Shown: piece after piece, positions 8,107 to 16,607 of the stretch
Position numbering within the stretch: position 1 is the first letter of the stretch
Layout of the letters: the number at the start of each line of letters is the position of its first letter
Source: an uncultured Sphingobacteriaceae bacterium
GTDB taxonomy: Bacteria > Bacteroidota > Bacteroidia > Sphingobacteriales > Sphingobacteriaceae
Length of the DNA stretch: 64,000 nt
Assembly (NCBI GenBank): GCA_946480915.1
Contig: CAMLLO010000018.1
Coordinates: 28,937-92,936 of the forward strand
Reading direction: 5' to 3'
The notes under the pieces: generated by a model
Told to the model about the DNA's origin: nothing
The model's database searches: none
Seen by the model: only the letters and a program-made list of their open reading frames with translations
Made by a program: the position numbers and the translations under genes

Positions 8107-9795
8107 CTAAATCGTTCCGGCAAACCTTTTTTTCCGGTAAATATGATAGAGAACGGCAAATATTCCAATCAACAACAATGGTGTTATGATATTAATAAGT
8201 TGCCAGCTTAACTTCTCGCTACGGATTCTCGCCTTATCCAGTAATCTGATCTTAATTTCTTTATTTCTTAACTCAATTATCCCGGAATCATCGGTCAGAT
8301 AATCAGCAATATTTAGTAAGAAATTCTTATTTCCAAACTGTTGCTCTGTATACCGATCAAATCCTAAAGGAAAGGGAGATCCATCTTTGCTACTGATCTG
8401 GTTTTTTAGAATATCACCATCCGATACCACGATCATTTTTGTATCAATACTTTTGGCAGGTATCTTCACCGTCTCATTTATTCCTTCAGGAACTGGCCGA
8501 TTAACAAAAACGGAAGGAAACTTTCCTTCGAGTAAAACGCCGACCGGGCGTGATATGCTCTTAAAACTTTCGGGATCAGGTTCCTGCTCTACCATTTGCA
8601 AAGAAATCAACGAAGGAATACGAAGCAGTCTGTTAAATGGAGACGTACTCAAAATAATCTGTTTTTTAACTTCAGGTATTGCTATCGTATCTATGGTGTT
8701 TGCAAATTCACTTCTGATTCCGTCTAAGTTTTTCACTAATGGATGATTCGATCCAGGAATAAAAATTGGATAAAACAACCAGGGAACAAGCTGTATTTGT
8801 GCCTGGCCACCCACATTTCCAACACTCAGCGGTATTTGAGAGCAATTCATATCGGCAATAAGATCATAATTGATTCTTATTCCATATTTAAAAAGCATAT
8901 CGTCTAAATTCAGTTTTTTAGCAAATGCCAATTGCGAACCTGCGCGTTTTAAACTATCTAATTCGGCATGAACATTATCAACTGCCCAAAAAAGACTTCC
9001 GCCTTTCATCAGGAAATAATCGATTTTATACTTCTCAGCTTCCGTAAATTCAAGATCAGGCTTCGGGATAATTAAGAGCTTCATTTTGTCGAGTCCTTCA
9101 AATGTGATCGACTTCAAATCAACCCGGCCGGCCTCATAGCCATATTGTAATGCATTCATTGCATCGGCCAATTGCAAGTCATTTAATTCTCCATGCCCTT
9201 CGGTAAATCCGATGCGGGGCTTCCCTCCGCTTAAAACTTTTTTTATTGCACTGGTAAATGCATATTCTAGGTTTTGAACGGAATTATTCAATACTTCTTC
9301 GGGAGATGTATTTTGCTTGTTTTGAAATAGGTTTACGGCAATTTGTTCGCCTTTATATGTGATTAACGCAGCCGGGAATATTATCTTTTGAGTACGACCG
9401 CCTTCATTATCCACAGTGAGATTAGTCGGCTCAAGTCCTTTTTCAATCAAATCCTGATAAATTCGCTGCTGTGTTTCCTGATCTCCCGAAGAGGGATTTA
9501 CGAAATCATACCTGATCCGGCTATTTGAATATGCTCTGTAATCAGCCAATAGATCGCGGGTAGAATTTCTCAGTCGTTTAAATCCTGCGGGGAAATCGCC
9601 TTCAAGGTAAACGGTAACTTGCAGAGGCTCTTCAATTTTAGATAAAAGGGTTTTGGTGTTTTCGGAAAGTGAGTAGCGTTTTTCTTTTGTGAAATCAAAG
9701 CGTTCAAAGAAAGAAGAAGAAACTACGTTTAATATAAGCAGACCTGCTATAAATAATCCTAAATAAATTAAATCATTTTTTCGGCGGTTTACCAT
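8107..9795 (-). CDS. gldG: GldG, ABC transporter accessory protein
   Basis: A 562-residue protein with an N-terminal transmembrane helix (about 9-29), a long extracytoplasmic region of the ABC-type auxiliary family (YSLSENTKTLLSKIEEPLQV, then the DUF4350-like segment PRIGFTEGHGELNDLQLADA), and a C-terminal membrane helix (about 533-553) before a basic tail. GldG works with the permease GldF and ATPase GldA. Its start overlaps the end of gldF by 7 bases, which suggests translational coupling. The complex was first tied to gliding in Flavobacterium, but homologues are common in non-gliding Bacteroidota, so gliding should not be assumed. Confidence 0.9.
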   Translation of the reverse strand: MVNRRKNDLIYLGLFIAGLLILNVVSSSFFERFDFTKEKRYSLSENTKTLLSKIEEPLQVTVYLEGDFPAGFKRLRNSTRDLLADYRAYSNSRIRYDFVNPSSGDQETQQRIYQDLIEKGLEPTNLTVDNEGGRTQKIIFPAALITYKGEQIAVNLFQNKQNTSPEEVLNNSVQNLEYAFTSAIKKVLSGGKPRIGFTEGHGELNDLQLADAMNALQYGYEAGRVDLKSITFEGLDKMKLLIIPKPDLEFTEAEKYKIDYFLMKGGSLFWAVDNVHAELDSLKRAGSQLAFAKKLNLDDMLFKYGIRINYDLIADMNCSQIPLSVGNVGGQAQIQLVPWLFYPIFIPGSNHPLVKNLDGIRSEFANTIDTIAIPEVKKQIILSTSPFNRLLRIPSLISLQMVEQEPDPESFKSISRPVGVLLEGKFPSVFVNRPVPEGINETVKIPAKSIDTKMIVVSDGDILKNQISSKDGSPFPLGFDRYTEQQFGNKNFLLNIADYLTDDSGIIELRNKEIKIRLLDKARIRSEKLSWQLINIITPLLLIGIFAVLYHIYRKKRFAGTI

Positions 9796-10517
9796 TTTCT
9801 TCCTCCCAATACCGTTTTTGTAAACACCAAAAAAAGCGAGATTAAACTGAGAAAATAAACCAGATCCCGGGTATCAAGCACGCCCCTGCTGATGGATTGA
9901 TAATGCTCATTTATTCCCAGAGACGATACAAATGCATCAATTGAACTAAAAGTCAATAGGGTGCTTAATGAGTCAAATCCGCTAAAAGCGAAAAAACATA
10001 AAAACACGCCTATTGCAAAAGCAATAATCTGATTTTTAGTTATTGAAGATGAAAAAACGCCTATAGCGGCGAAAACACCTCCCAGTAAAAATAAACCAAT
10101 ATACGATCCGATTACAGCGCCAGTGTCTATATTTCCTCTGGTAACCCCTAATTCGTACACTGTAAAATAATAAACGAGGGTTGGTATTAAAGCGAATAAT
10201 ACAATTGTTAAGGCGGCAAAATACTTCCCAAAAACTATCTGCCAATCGGTCAAAGGACTCGTGGCAAGCAATTCAAAAGTACCGTCCTTGCGCTCTTCAG
10301 ATAATGTACGCATGGTTAAAGCCGGTATCATGAACATGAAAATATAGGGAGCGGTATTAAATAAGCTATCCAGACCTGCATAGCCGTACTCAAGTATGCT
10401 TGACTCGGGGAAAACCCACAAAAAGAGACTCATCACCAGCAAAAATATTCCGATCGTGATATAAGCTACCAGCGAGCTCAGGAATCCATTAATCTCTTTT
10501 TTAAACAATGTAAGCAT
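9789..10517 (-). CDS. gldF: GldF, ABC transporter permease
   Basis: A 242-residue integral membrane protein with six hydrophobic segments and the cytoplasmic motif MRTLSEERKDGTFELLATSPLTDWQIVFGKYFA near residues 68-100. This motif is typical of ABC-2 type permeases of the GldF family (NosY-like). It is the membrane channel part of the GldAFG transporter and ends in KTVLGGRKW. It overlaps gldG by 7 bases and follows gldA after 53 bases. The substrate of this transporter is not known. Confidence 0.9.
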   Translation of the reverse strand: MLTLFKKEINGFLSSLVAYITIGIFLLVMSLFLWVFPESSILEYGYAGLDSLFNTAPYIFMFMIPALTMRTLSEERKDGTFELLATSPLTDWQIVFGKYFAALTIVLFALIPTLVYYFTVYELGVTRGNIDTGAVIGSYIGLFLLGGVFAAIGVFSSSITKNQIIAFAIGVFLCFFAFSGFDSLSTLLTFSSIDAFVSSLGINEHYQSISRGVLDTRDLVYFLSLISLFLVFTKTVLGGRKW

Positions 10518-10570
10518 GGAAAGATTTGTAGATGCCGAAATTAGTTACAATATACACCAAAACAAAAGGG

Positions 10571-11290
10571 TCAATTAATTTCACCGACAGAAGTAAGTTT
10601 TAAAAATATTTTTTCAAGAGATGAATTCCCGTGTTGGTGCTTCAATTCATCTAAAGAATCATTCGCAACGATATGTCCGCTGCTTATAATTACTACCTTG
10701 TTGCATATTGCCTCTACTTCCTGCATTATATGTGTCGAAAGAATAAGAGTTTTCGACTGTCCTAAATTTTTAAGCAGGTTTCTAATTTCTACCAGCTGGT
10801 TGGGATCGAGGCCAGACGTTGGCTCATCTAAAATCAACACCTGCGGATCGTGGATGATTGCCTGAGCAATTCCAACCCGTTGACGATAGCCTTTAGACAA
10901 AGCCCCTATTTTTTTATGTTGCTCAGCACCAAGGCCTGTTAATTCAATTACCTCACTTATTCTCGTACTCTTATTTTCGATTTTGTGAAGACTTGCGGAA
11001 AAATCAAGGGATTCTTTCACATACATGTCCAGGTAAAGCGGATTATGTTCAGGCAAATAGCCTAAGTTTTTTCTTACCTCAATAGATTGGCTGCTAACGT
11101 CAAATCCTGCAACGCTTGCCTTTCCGGAGCTTTGGGGTATAAAACCTGCAAGAATTTTCATAGTTGTTGACTTGCCTGCTCCATTGGGCCCTAAAAAACC
11201 AAGGATCTTTCCCGGCTCTGCGGAAAAGCTAATACCATCAATTGCTTTTTGCTGTCCGTATATTTTTGTAAGTCCTTCTACCAGTATCAA
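10571..11290 (-). CDS. gldA: GldA, ABC transporter ATP-binding protein
   Basis: A 239-residue ATPase with all ABC motifs: Walker A GPNGAGKST (34-42), signature LSKGYRQR (131-138, with GY in place of GG), Walker B VLILDEP (151-157) and the switch histidine H187. It is cytoplasmic and powers GldF/GldG, whose genes follow 53 bases downstream on the same strand. The closeness supports assignment as GldA rather than a generic ABC-2 ATPase, although the family is hard to separate by motifs alone. The start region overlaps the first unit of a heptad repeat array at 11288. Confidence 0.85.
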   Translation of the reverse strand: MILVEGLTKIYGQQKAIDGISFSAEPGKILGFLGPNGAGKSTTMKILAGFIPQSSGKASVAGFDVSSQSIEVRKNLGYLPEHNPLYLDMYVKESLDFSASLHKIENKSTRISEVIELTGLGAEQHKKIGALSKGYRQRVGIAQAIIHDPQVLILDEPTSGLDPNQLVEIRNLLKNLGQSKTLILSTHIMQEVEAICNKVVIISSGHIVANDSLDELKHQHGNSSLEKIFLKLTSVGEIN

Positions 11291-11322
11291 AATTCAAGAT
11301 TTAAAATTCAAAATTATAAATA
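11288..11322. repeat. Heptameric tandem repeat array (consensus CAAAATT)
   Basis: Five 7-base units follow each other: CAAAATT, CAAGATT, TAAAATT, CAAAATT, ATAAATA. The array begins at the gldA start codon and runs into the gldA-glyS gap, so it forms the immediate upstream sequence of gldA. Confidence 0.7.
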
Positions 11323-11389
11323 CTTAGTCAAGTAAAGCTTAAATCTAATTTAAAATAAATGCATAGATTCACATTCTCACAATAAAATT

Positions 11390-11417
11390 GTAAATCATAA
11401 ATCATAATTCCTAAATC
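11390..11417. repeat. Heptameric tandem repeat array (consensus NTAAATC)
   Basis: Four 7-base units follow each other: GTAAATC, ATAAATC, ATAATTC, CTAAATC. It lies in the same gldA-glyS gap as the preceding array and ends 4 bases before the glyS -7 element, occupying the place where the -33 element would be. Confidence 0.7.
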
Positions 11418-11421
11418 AAAT

Positions 11422-11429
11422 TATATTTG
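11422..11429 (+). promoter_or_regulatory. -7 element (TATATTTG) of glyS
   Basis: TATATTTG matches TAnnTTTG exactly and ends 7 bases before the glyS ATG, so the transcript would be nearly leaderless. The -33 position is taken up by heptad repeats, with no TTTG at the standard distance. Confidence 0.6.
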
Positions 11430-11436
11430 CAGCATC

Positions 11437-12915
11437 ATGAGTAAAAATAACGACGAACGGTTTAAAAACGTCATATCCCACGCAAAAGAATATGGATTTG
11501 TATTCCAGTCTAGCGAAATCTACGATGGCTTAAGCGCTGTGTATGATTACGGACAAAATGGAGCAGAACTAAAAAATAATATAAAGGCCTATTGGTGGAA
11601 ATCAATGGTTCAAATGCATGAAAATATTGTTGGCATTGATTCGGCAATTTTTATGCATCCAACTGTATGGAAAGCTTCTGGTCACGTTGATGGTTTTAGC
11701 GATCCGATGATCGACAACAAAGATTCGAAAAAGCGTTACCGTGCCGATCAGCTACTTGAAGATAAAATTGCCCGATACGAAAAGGACGGAAAAACAGAGA
11801 AAGCGGAAAGACTGCAATCTGATATGGATGCGGCTTTGAAAGCTGAAAACTTAACCGTTTTACGCGATTTGATTATTGAGCATGAAATTGCGTGCCCGAT
11901 ATCAGGCACAAAAAACTGGACCGATGTACGTCAGTTCAACTTAATGTTTTCAACACAGATGGGCGCTGTCGCAGATGATGCCGATTTAGTCTATCTGCGT
12001 CCGGAAACAGCACAAGGGATTTTCGTAAATTATCTAAACGTTCAGAAAACAGGCAGAATGAAAATCCCTTTCGGGATTGCACAAATAGGAAAAGCTTTCA
12101 GAAACGAAGTGATTGCCCGCCAATTTATTATGCGGATGCGCGAATTTGAGCAAATGGAAATGCAATTTTTCGTTCGCCCTGGTACCGAGATGGAGTGGTA
12201 CGCCTATTGGAAAGAAGCACGTTTGAGATGGCATAAAGCCTTAGGCACAGATCCTGCAAAATATCGTTTCCACGATCATACCAAACTTGCTCATTACGCT
12301 AATGCTGCTGTGGATATCGAATTTGAATTTCCTTTCGGATTTAAAGAAGTGGAAGGCATACATAGCCGTACTGATTTCGATTTGAGTCAGCATCAGCAAT
12401 TCTCGGGCAAAAAACTTCAGTATTTCGATAACGATTTGAACGAAGATGGAAAACCGATTGGCAATTATATTCCTTATGTGATTGAAACATCGATCGGGCT
12501 CGACCGTATGTTCTTGTTAACAATGATCAATGCCTATGAAGAAGAGGATTTAAGTGAGGGCGACAAAAAAGATAGCAGAGTTGTATTAAGACTTCATCCT
12601 TGCCTGGCGCCGGTAAAAGCAGCAATCTTTCCACTGACCAAAAAAGACGGACTTCCTGAAAAAGCAAAAGAAATTATGAACAGTTTGAAACTGGATCATA
12701 ATGTTATTTACGAGGAGAAAGATGCCATCGGCAAACGTTATCGCAGACAAGATGCCATTGGTACACCATTTTGTATTACAGTAGATCATCAGACGCTTGA
12801 GGACAATACGGTTACCATCAGGCACCGGGACACAATGGCCCAGGAACGGGTAGCAATTAACGACCTTGATAAATTAATTGCCGGATTAGTAAGCTGGAAA
12901 AATTTACTCGGATAA
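11437..12915 (+). CDS. glyS: Glycine--tRNA ligase, class II homodimeric type
   Basis: The 492-residue protein is the alpha2-type GlyRS used by Bacteroidota. It charges tRNA-Gly in the cytoplasm. Class II motifs can be followed: the motif 1 region, motif 2 FRNEVIARQFIMRMREFEQMEMQFF (about residues 220-245) and motif 3 near YVIETSIGLDRMFL (about 345-358). The catalytic core also contains LRPETAQGIFVNY (about 188-200). The C-terminal anticodon-binding domain runs from about 385 (VVLRLHPCLAPVKAAIFPL) to the end. Size and features are normal. Confidence 0.97.
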   Translation: MSKNNDERFKNVISHAKEYGFVFQSSEIYDGLSAVYDYGQNGAELKNNIKAYWWKSMVQMHENIVGIDSAIFMHPTVWKASGHVDGFSDPMIDNKDSKKRYRADQLLEDKIARYEKDGKTEKAERLQSDMDAALKAENLTVLRDLIIEHEIACPISGTKNWTDVRQFNLMFSTQMGAVADDADLVYLRPETAQGIFVNYLNVQKTGRMKIPFGIAQIGKAFRNEVIARQFIMRMREFEQMEMQFFVRPGTEMEWYAYWKEARLRWHKALGTDPAKYRFHDHTKLAHYANAAVDIEFEFPFGFKEVEGIHSRTDFDLSQHQQFSGKKLQYFDNDLNEDGKPIGNYIPYVIETSIGLDRMFLLTMINAYEEEDLSEGDKKDSRVVLRLHPCLAPVKAAIFPLTKKDGLPEKAKEIMNSLKLDHNVIYEEKDAIGKRYRRQDAIGTPFCITVDHQTLEDNTVTIRHRDTMAQERVAINDLDKLIAGLVSWKNLLG

Positions 12916-12929
12916 AAAACACATTTCTC

Positions 12930-12973
12930 ATTGCTTTGTCATCCCGAATTTTTTTTCGAAACGGCAAAGCAAT
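12930..12973 (+). terminator. Inverted repeat after glyS, possible terminator
   Basis: ATTGCTTTG (12930-12938) and CAAAGCAAT (12965-12973) form a perfect 9-base stem, with a further CGAA/TTCG pairing inside around a run of T. It starts 15 bases past the glyS stop. There is no T tract after the outer stem, so its role as a terminator is uncertain. Confidence 0.4.
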
Positions 12974-13059
12974 AATTTAAACGATTATTTGTTTAAGAAG
13001 GAATGATTATTTACGACGGAATATTGAACTTTAACATGACATAAGTTTGATACTAATAG

Positions 13060-13090
13060 TTTCATAATCAATCAATTTTACGTATCTTTG
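13060..13090 (+). promoter_or_regulatory. Promoter of the L,D-transpeptidase gene
   Basis: TTTC (13060-13063) is followed after 19 bases by TATCTTTG (13083-13090), one base from the full Bacteroidota consensus. The predicted leader of about 64 bases carries a purine-rich GAGGA 9 bases before the ATG at 13158, an unusually good ribosome-binding site for this group. Confidence 0.65.
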
Positions 13091-13157
13091 TAACACAAAA
13101 ACCAAAAAGAAAAACTATCGAATAAACTCTACGCAACAATTACTGAGGAAAATTTAT

Positions 13158-13976
13158 ATGATGAAGAGAAGGATATTTCGCGGAGCTGCATATGTAATTT
13201 TAACATTAAGTATACCTGCGATTGGCTGGGGTTTAAAAGAAAAAGAAGTAATCTCCAATGTTCCTGTTAAACAAGAACAATTAAACGTAAAATCTACCGT
13301 AGTTTCTGAAACTGTTTCTGCAGAGACTTTATTCAACGATCATATTAAAGAAATTTATAATCTAGCTGGCTTGAAAGATGCTTCGTTGGACTTTGACGTC
13401 TATAAAAAAGCAATAACCGGCTACTATAATCTGAAAAGCAATTTTAAAGTATCAGCTGACAAGCAAATACTTTCAATTGTTGATTTTACCAAGCCGAGCA
13501 GTCAGAAGCGTTTATGGATTGTGGATCTTGGAAGTAAAAAGCTTTTATACCATACACTTGTTGCTCATGGTAGAGGAAGTGGCGGATTAATGGCGACTAA
13601 CTTCTCAAACACGGAAGAATCACATCAAAGTAGTTTAGGATTTTATGTTACCGATGATACTTATGTTGGCAAACATGGATTATCCTTGAGATTGAATGGA
13701 TTAGATAAAGGATATAACGATAACGCACTTGCCCGTGCAATTGTAGTACATGGCGCAGATTATGTAAGTGAGCGCTTCGTAAATCAAAATGGTTATTTAG
13801 GCAGAAGCCACGGCTGCCCTGCTTTACCAGTTGAGCTTACCGGTGAAATTATCAAAACGATTAAAGGGAAAACCGCTTTATTTATCTACAGCGCACCTGT
13901 AAAATCCAATTTTCTAAATGCTGATTTAGCAATTAATAGCTTTATGTCTGCAAATCAAGCATTAGCAACTTTATAA
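13158..13976 (+). CDS. Murein L,D-transpeptidase catalytic domain protein
   Basis: This 272-residue protein has an N-terminal signal or anchor segment (about 9-27) and a YkuD_2-type catalytic domain from about residue 105. The active-site pattern is clear: H198 in VVHGADYVS and C220 in GRSHGCPALP. Enzymes with this motif act in the periplasm on peptidoglycan peptides, making 3-3 cross-links or attaching proteins. No separate LysM or peptidoglycan-binding domain is visible. It has its own promoter and a strong terminator (13997-14022), so it is monocistronic. Confidence 0.85.
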   Translation: MMKRRIFRGAAYVILTLSIPAIGWGLKEKEVISNVPVKQEQLNVKSTVVSETVSAETLFNDHIKEIYNLAGLKDASLDFDVYKKAITGYYNLKSNFKVSADKQILSIVDFTKPSSQKRLWIVDLGSKKLLYHTLVAHGRGSGGLMATNFSNTEESHQSSLGFYVTDDTYVGKHGLSLRLNGLDKGYNDNALARAIVVHGADYVSERFVNQNGYLGRSHGCPALPVELTGEIIKTIKGKTALFIYSAPVKSNFLNADLAINSFMSANQALATL

Positions 13977-13996
13977 AAGACATATAATTATACAGG

Positions 13997-14022
13997 AAGG
14001 TGGCCATCGAGCCACCTTTTTT
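13997..14022 (+). terminator. Rho-independent terminator of the L,D-transpeptidase gene
   Basis: The 8-base stem AAGGTGGC / GCCACCTT with a 6-base loop (CATCGA) runs straight into TTTTTTG, 20 bases past the stop codon. Confidence 0.9.
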
Positions 14023-14130
14023 GTTTTATAACTTTATCTTCAAGTAACGTAACAGGTACAAAAATTGCGAAGAAGAGAAAAACGATTGATTTTTGGGATT
14101 AAAAAAAGCCTGGATATACGAATCCAAGCT

Positions 14131-14310
14131 TGTTCTTTGCCCGGTCATTGCGGCACTCAAGTTCGTACCTTGTTCGAGACTTGTTTGATCATCCTACGTT
14201 GGCGAACGTAAGATCCCCGAAGCTGTCCCGAAGCAGTCTCGAACAAGCCCCGAAGGAAGTGACACCCTGCTGTCTTAAAAAAGTAACATGTTCGAGATGG
14301 ATAAAGAACA
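14131..14310. repeat. Nested inverted-repeat element in a gene-free stretch (13977-14494)
   Basis: This 518-base gap holds the terminator at 13997-14022 and then a structured, more GC-rich block. Outer arms: TGTTCTTT (14131-14138) and AAAGAACA (14303-14310). Next arms: CTTGTTCGAGAC (14169-14180) and GTCTCGAACAAG (14236-14247), 12 bases and perfect. Innermost: TACGTT-GGCG-AACGTA (14195-14210). TGTTCGAGA recurs near 14289, and (C/T)CCCGAAG recurs three times at about 14216-14253. It could be a non-coding RNA, a dispersed palindromic repeat or an element remnant. The stretch 14320-14494 shows only a small TGGGG/CCCCA hairpin (14468-14482) behind the next gene. I see no credible gene in either part. 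Confidence 0.6.
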
Positions 14311-14494
14311 GGGGACGGGGAGAATTGGCTGTTGCACGAAGACAGGTATTAATCTAGAGTGCTAGTCTGAGCTTTTTGCTTCTTTGCTTTTTAGACATGC
14401 CCGAAAAGAAAAAGCATCTGGAGGGGTGTTAAAGAAAAGCTCGGTTCGAGTAAAAGGTTGACAAATTTGGGGCAGATCCCCAGTAACCTTCAAT

Positions 14495-15556
14495 TTATTT
14501 AGCTCTCTGATATTGAGGCGGCCATTCTACATCAACGCCAAGTTGTCTGGCTGCGTGTAATGGAAAATATGGATCTCTTAACATTTCCCGTGCAAGAAAA
14601 ACCATGTCAGCCTTACCAGATGAAATAATCTCTTCAGCCTGTGCAGCCTGGATTATAAATCCTACGGCGGCAGTCAGCATTGCAGAATTCTCCTTGATTG
14701 CCTGAGCAAAAGGCACCTGATATCCGGGAGCTACCGGAATTTTCGCATTTGGCACGTTTCCACCACTGGAACAATCGACTAAATCTACTCCCTCATCGAA
14801 TAATACAGAAGCTAGTCTGACAGAATCGTCGATATCCCAACCACCTTCCGTCCAATCAGTCGCGGAGATGCGCACAAATAAAGGGAGACCCGCAGGCCAC
14901 ACCTCTTTAATTGCCTGTATGATTTCAACTAAAAACCGGATACGATTCTCAAAAGATCCCCCGTAGTTATCAGTTCTGATGTTAGATAAAGGAGATAAAA
15001 ACTCCTGAATTAAGTAACCATGAGCAGCATGAACCTCCAGAACCTTGAACCCAGCTTGCAGGGCTCGTAGAGCTCCCGATTTAAAATCCTGAACAACTTG
15101 ATGTATTTCAACTAAAGAAAGTTCAGAAGGAGGGATATATTTTTCAGAGTAAGCAAGAGCACTTGGAGCTACTGGTGTCCATCCCCCATTTTCGATTTGA
15201 ATGGCAGTACCACCTTTCCAGGGTTCAATGGTACTTGCTTTCCGACCGGCATGAGCCAGCTGCATCCCGGCGACACTACCCTGAGTATGAATAAAATCGG
15301 CTATTTCCTTAAGTCCCGCAATATGATCATCGCTCCAGATGCCTAAGTCGGCAAGAGTTATTCTGCCTTCCGGCGATACCGCAGTTGCCTCTGTCATCAC
15401 TAACCCGGCTCCGCCTACCGCCCTGGTTCCCAAGTGGACCAAATGCCAGTTATTAGAAAATCCATTAATGCTAGAGTATTGACACATTGGAGAAACACCA
15501 ATTCTGTTCTTAAACTCTATTTCTTTAATTTTTAGCGTTGAAAAAAGAGAAGCCAT
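14495..15556 (-). CDS. namA: NADH:flavin oxidoreductase, old yellow enzyme (YqjM/NamA type)
   Basis: A 353-residue TIM-barrel flavoprotein that reduces activated C=C bonds with NAD(P)H and FMN in the cytoplasm. It shows the YqjM-class features: C25 in SPMCQYSS, which tunes the flavin; QLAHAGRKAS (about 98-107); the substrate-binding pair in VHAAHGYLIQEFLSPLSN (about 174-191); and VRISATDW. The phosphate-binding end of the barrel is FLAREMLRDPYFPLHAA near 325-341. The length matches YqjM (about 340). It is likely monocistronic. The physiological substrate is unknown; these enzymes handle quinones, enones and nitro compounds. Confidence 0.88.
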   Translation of the reverse strand: MASLFSTLKIKEIEFKNRIGVSPMCQYSSINGFSNNWHLVHLGTRAVGGAGLVMTEATAVSPEGRITLADLGIWSDDHIAGLKEIADFIHTQGSVAGMQLAHAGRKASTIEPWKGGTAIQIENGGWTPVAPSALAYSEKYIPPSELSLVEIHQVVQDFKSGALRALQAGFKVLEVHAAHGYLIQEFLSPLSNIRTDNYGGSFENRIRFLVEIIQAIKEVWPAGLPLFVRISATDWTEGGWDIDDSVRLASVLFDEGVDLVDCSSGGNVPNAKIPVAPGYQVPFAQAIKENSAMLTAAVGFIIQAAQAEEIISSGKADMVFLAREMLRDPYFPLHAARQLGVDVEWPPQYQRAK

Positions 15557-15694
15557 AACGATCTTTTAATAAGACAAAAAATAATGTTAGTAGTTTGTGG
15601 CAGGCCGGATTTTTACCATATTGTTATGTTTATCAATTTTCAGAATAGAGGAAAATCTTGCAAATCCTCGCAAGACTTGTTAAAATAGATTTAT

Positions 15695-16597
15695 CTACTT
15701 CAAGGCCATCGGCGTCAGAGTATATCCAAGATTTTTCAGCAAAGCAATCAGGCCATCATCGCCAACTAAATGGCCTGCTCCGACAGCAAAAAAAGCGGGG
15801 CCATTTATCATGAGTTGCGGCATTTCCCTGATCCAATCCCTATTTCTTTTAGAAAGCAATTCATTCATCTCCCCGGCTGTATAATCCTCATTTTTAAGGA
15901 AAGCTGTTTCTATAGCTTTGAGATCCTGACGTTTGTAACTTCCAAACAATTCCTTACTTTCTTCTATCATCCTATCGCTCTCGCGGACAGTTTTAAGCAA
16001 CAATTCTTTTTGTCGTGACATAGAACCATCAAATAAAAATGCACCCTGTTCTTCCAGCGTCTCGAATCCTATCACATTTATTTTTAATTTTTTAGCCTCG
16101 CTTTGAAAATACATATCCAATGCTGGATTTTGAGGAGTAATGCTGATGGGTAAAAGAAAAGACATCAATGTAACTTGAACTGCTGACGGCTTTAATCCGT
16201 TTAAGGAGCTCAGATTCATTCCGGTTTTCATCGTAAAGAAAGAATCAACTTCGGCAAATTCCCTTGTTGAAAGTATTTTATCGAGAGTAGTCTCTTTAAG
16301 CAGCATCAAAGGCATCAGCTTCTGAGCCATGGACGCCTCGTCTTCCATAATAAGTTCGCCAACCAGCGTTTTTGCCTTTTTTAATTGATTGATAACCTGC
16401 GGCAAAGTGTCCAAAAAACTCTTTCCGACAAGATGATAAGTCCCAAATATAAAGGATGGTTCCTTCAATCCTTTACCACTTATTTCCCATAATAAACCGG
16501 CTCGCGACTCCGATTTTATCAGATTCTGGGCAAATGCGCTAAAACTTAAAAATGAGATAATTAAGCTTAAAGTAATGAATCTCAATTGTGTTTTCAC
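15695..16597 (-). CDS. TraB/GumN family protein (secreted)
   Basis: A 300-residue protein with a signal peptide (MKTQLRFITLSLIISFLSFS, cut after AFA). The rest matches the TraB/GumN (ChaN-like) fold: LLWEISGKGLKEPSFIFGTYHLVG at about residues 34-57 with the GTxH motif, GFETLEEQ in the middle (about 177-184), and a final AVGAGHLVGDDGLIALL (about 272-288) with the GxxH motif. The GTxH and GxxH motifs suggest a metal-dependent hydrolase, in the TIKI/PrgY group of putative metalloproteases. It is 10 bases downstream of the cobalamin-binding-type gene, so the two are probably co-transcribed, but no functional link is known. Confidence 0.82.
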   Translation of the reverse strand: MKTQLRFITLSLIISFLSFSAFAQNLIKSESRAGLLWEISGKGLKEPSFIFGTYHLVGKSFLDTLPQVINQLKKAKTLVGELIMEDEASMAQKLMPLMLLKETTLDKILSTREFAEVDSFFTMKTGMNLSSLNGLKPSAVQVTLMSFLLPISITPQNPALDMYFQSEAKKLKINVIGFETLEEQGAFLFDGSMSRQKELLLKTVRESDRMIEESKELFGSYKRQDLKAIETAFLKNEDYTAGEMNELLSKRNRDWIREMPQLMINGPAFFAVGAGHLVGDDGLIALLKNLGYTLTPMALK

Positions 16598-16607
16598 AGG
16601 TATTTTA

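Noticed and set aside
14130..14357. A 75-codon reading frame on the plus strand in the gene-free stretch after the L,D-transpeptidase gene
   Set aside because: It runs through the nested inverted repeats, has an odd composition rich in Arg, Ser and Cys, and resembles no family I know. The structure of the DNA explains the open frame better than a gene does.
13977..14494. A complete insertion sequence
   Set aside because: The inverted repeats invite this, but there is no transposase, no target-site duplication that I can see, and the repeats are nested and not terminal.
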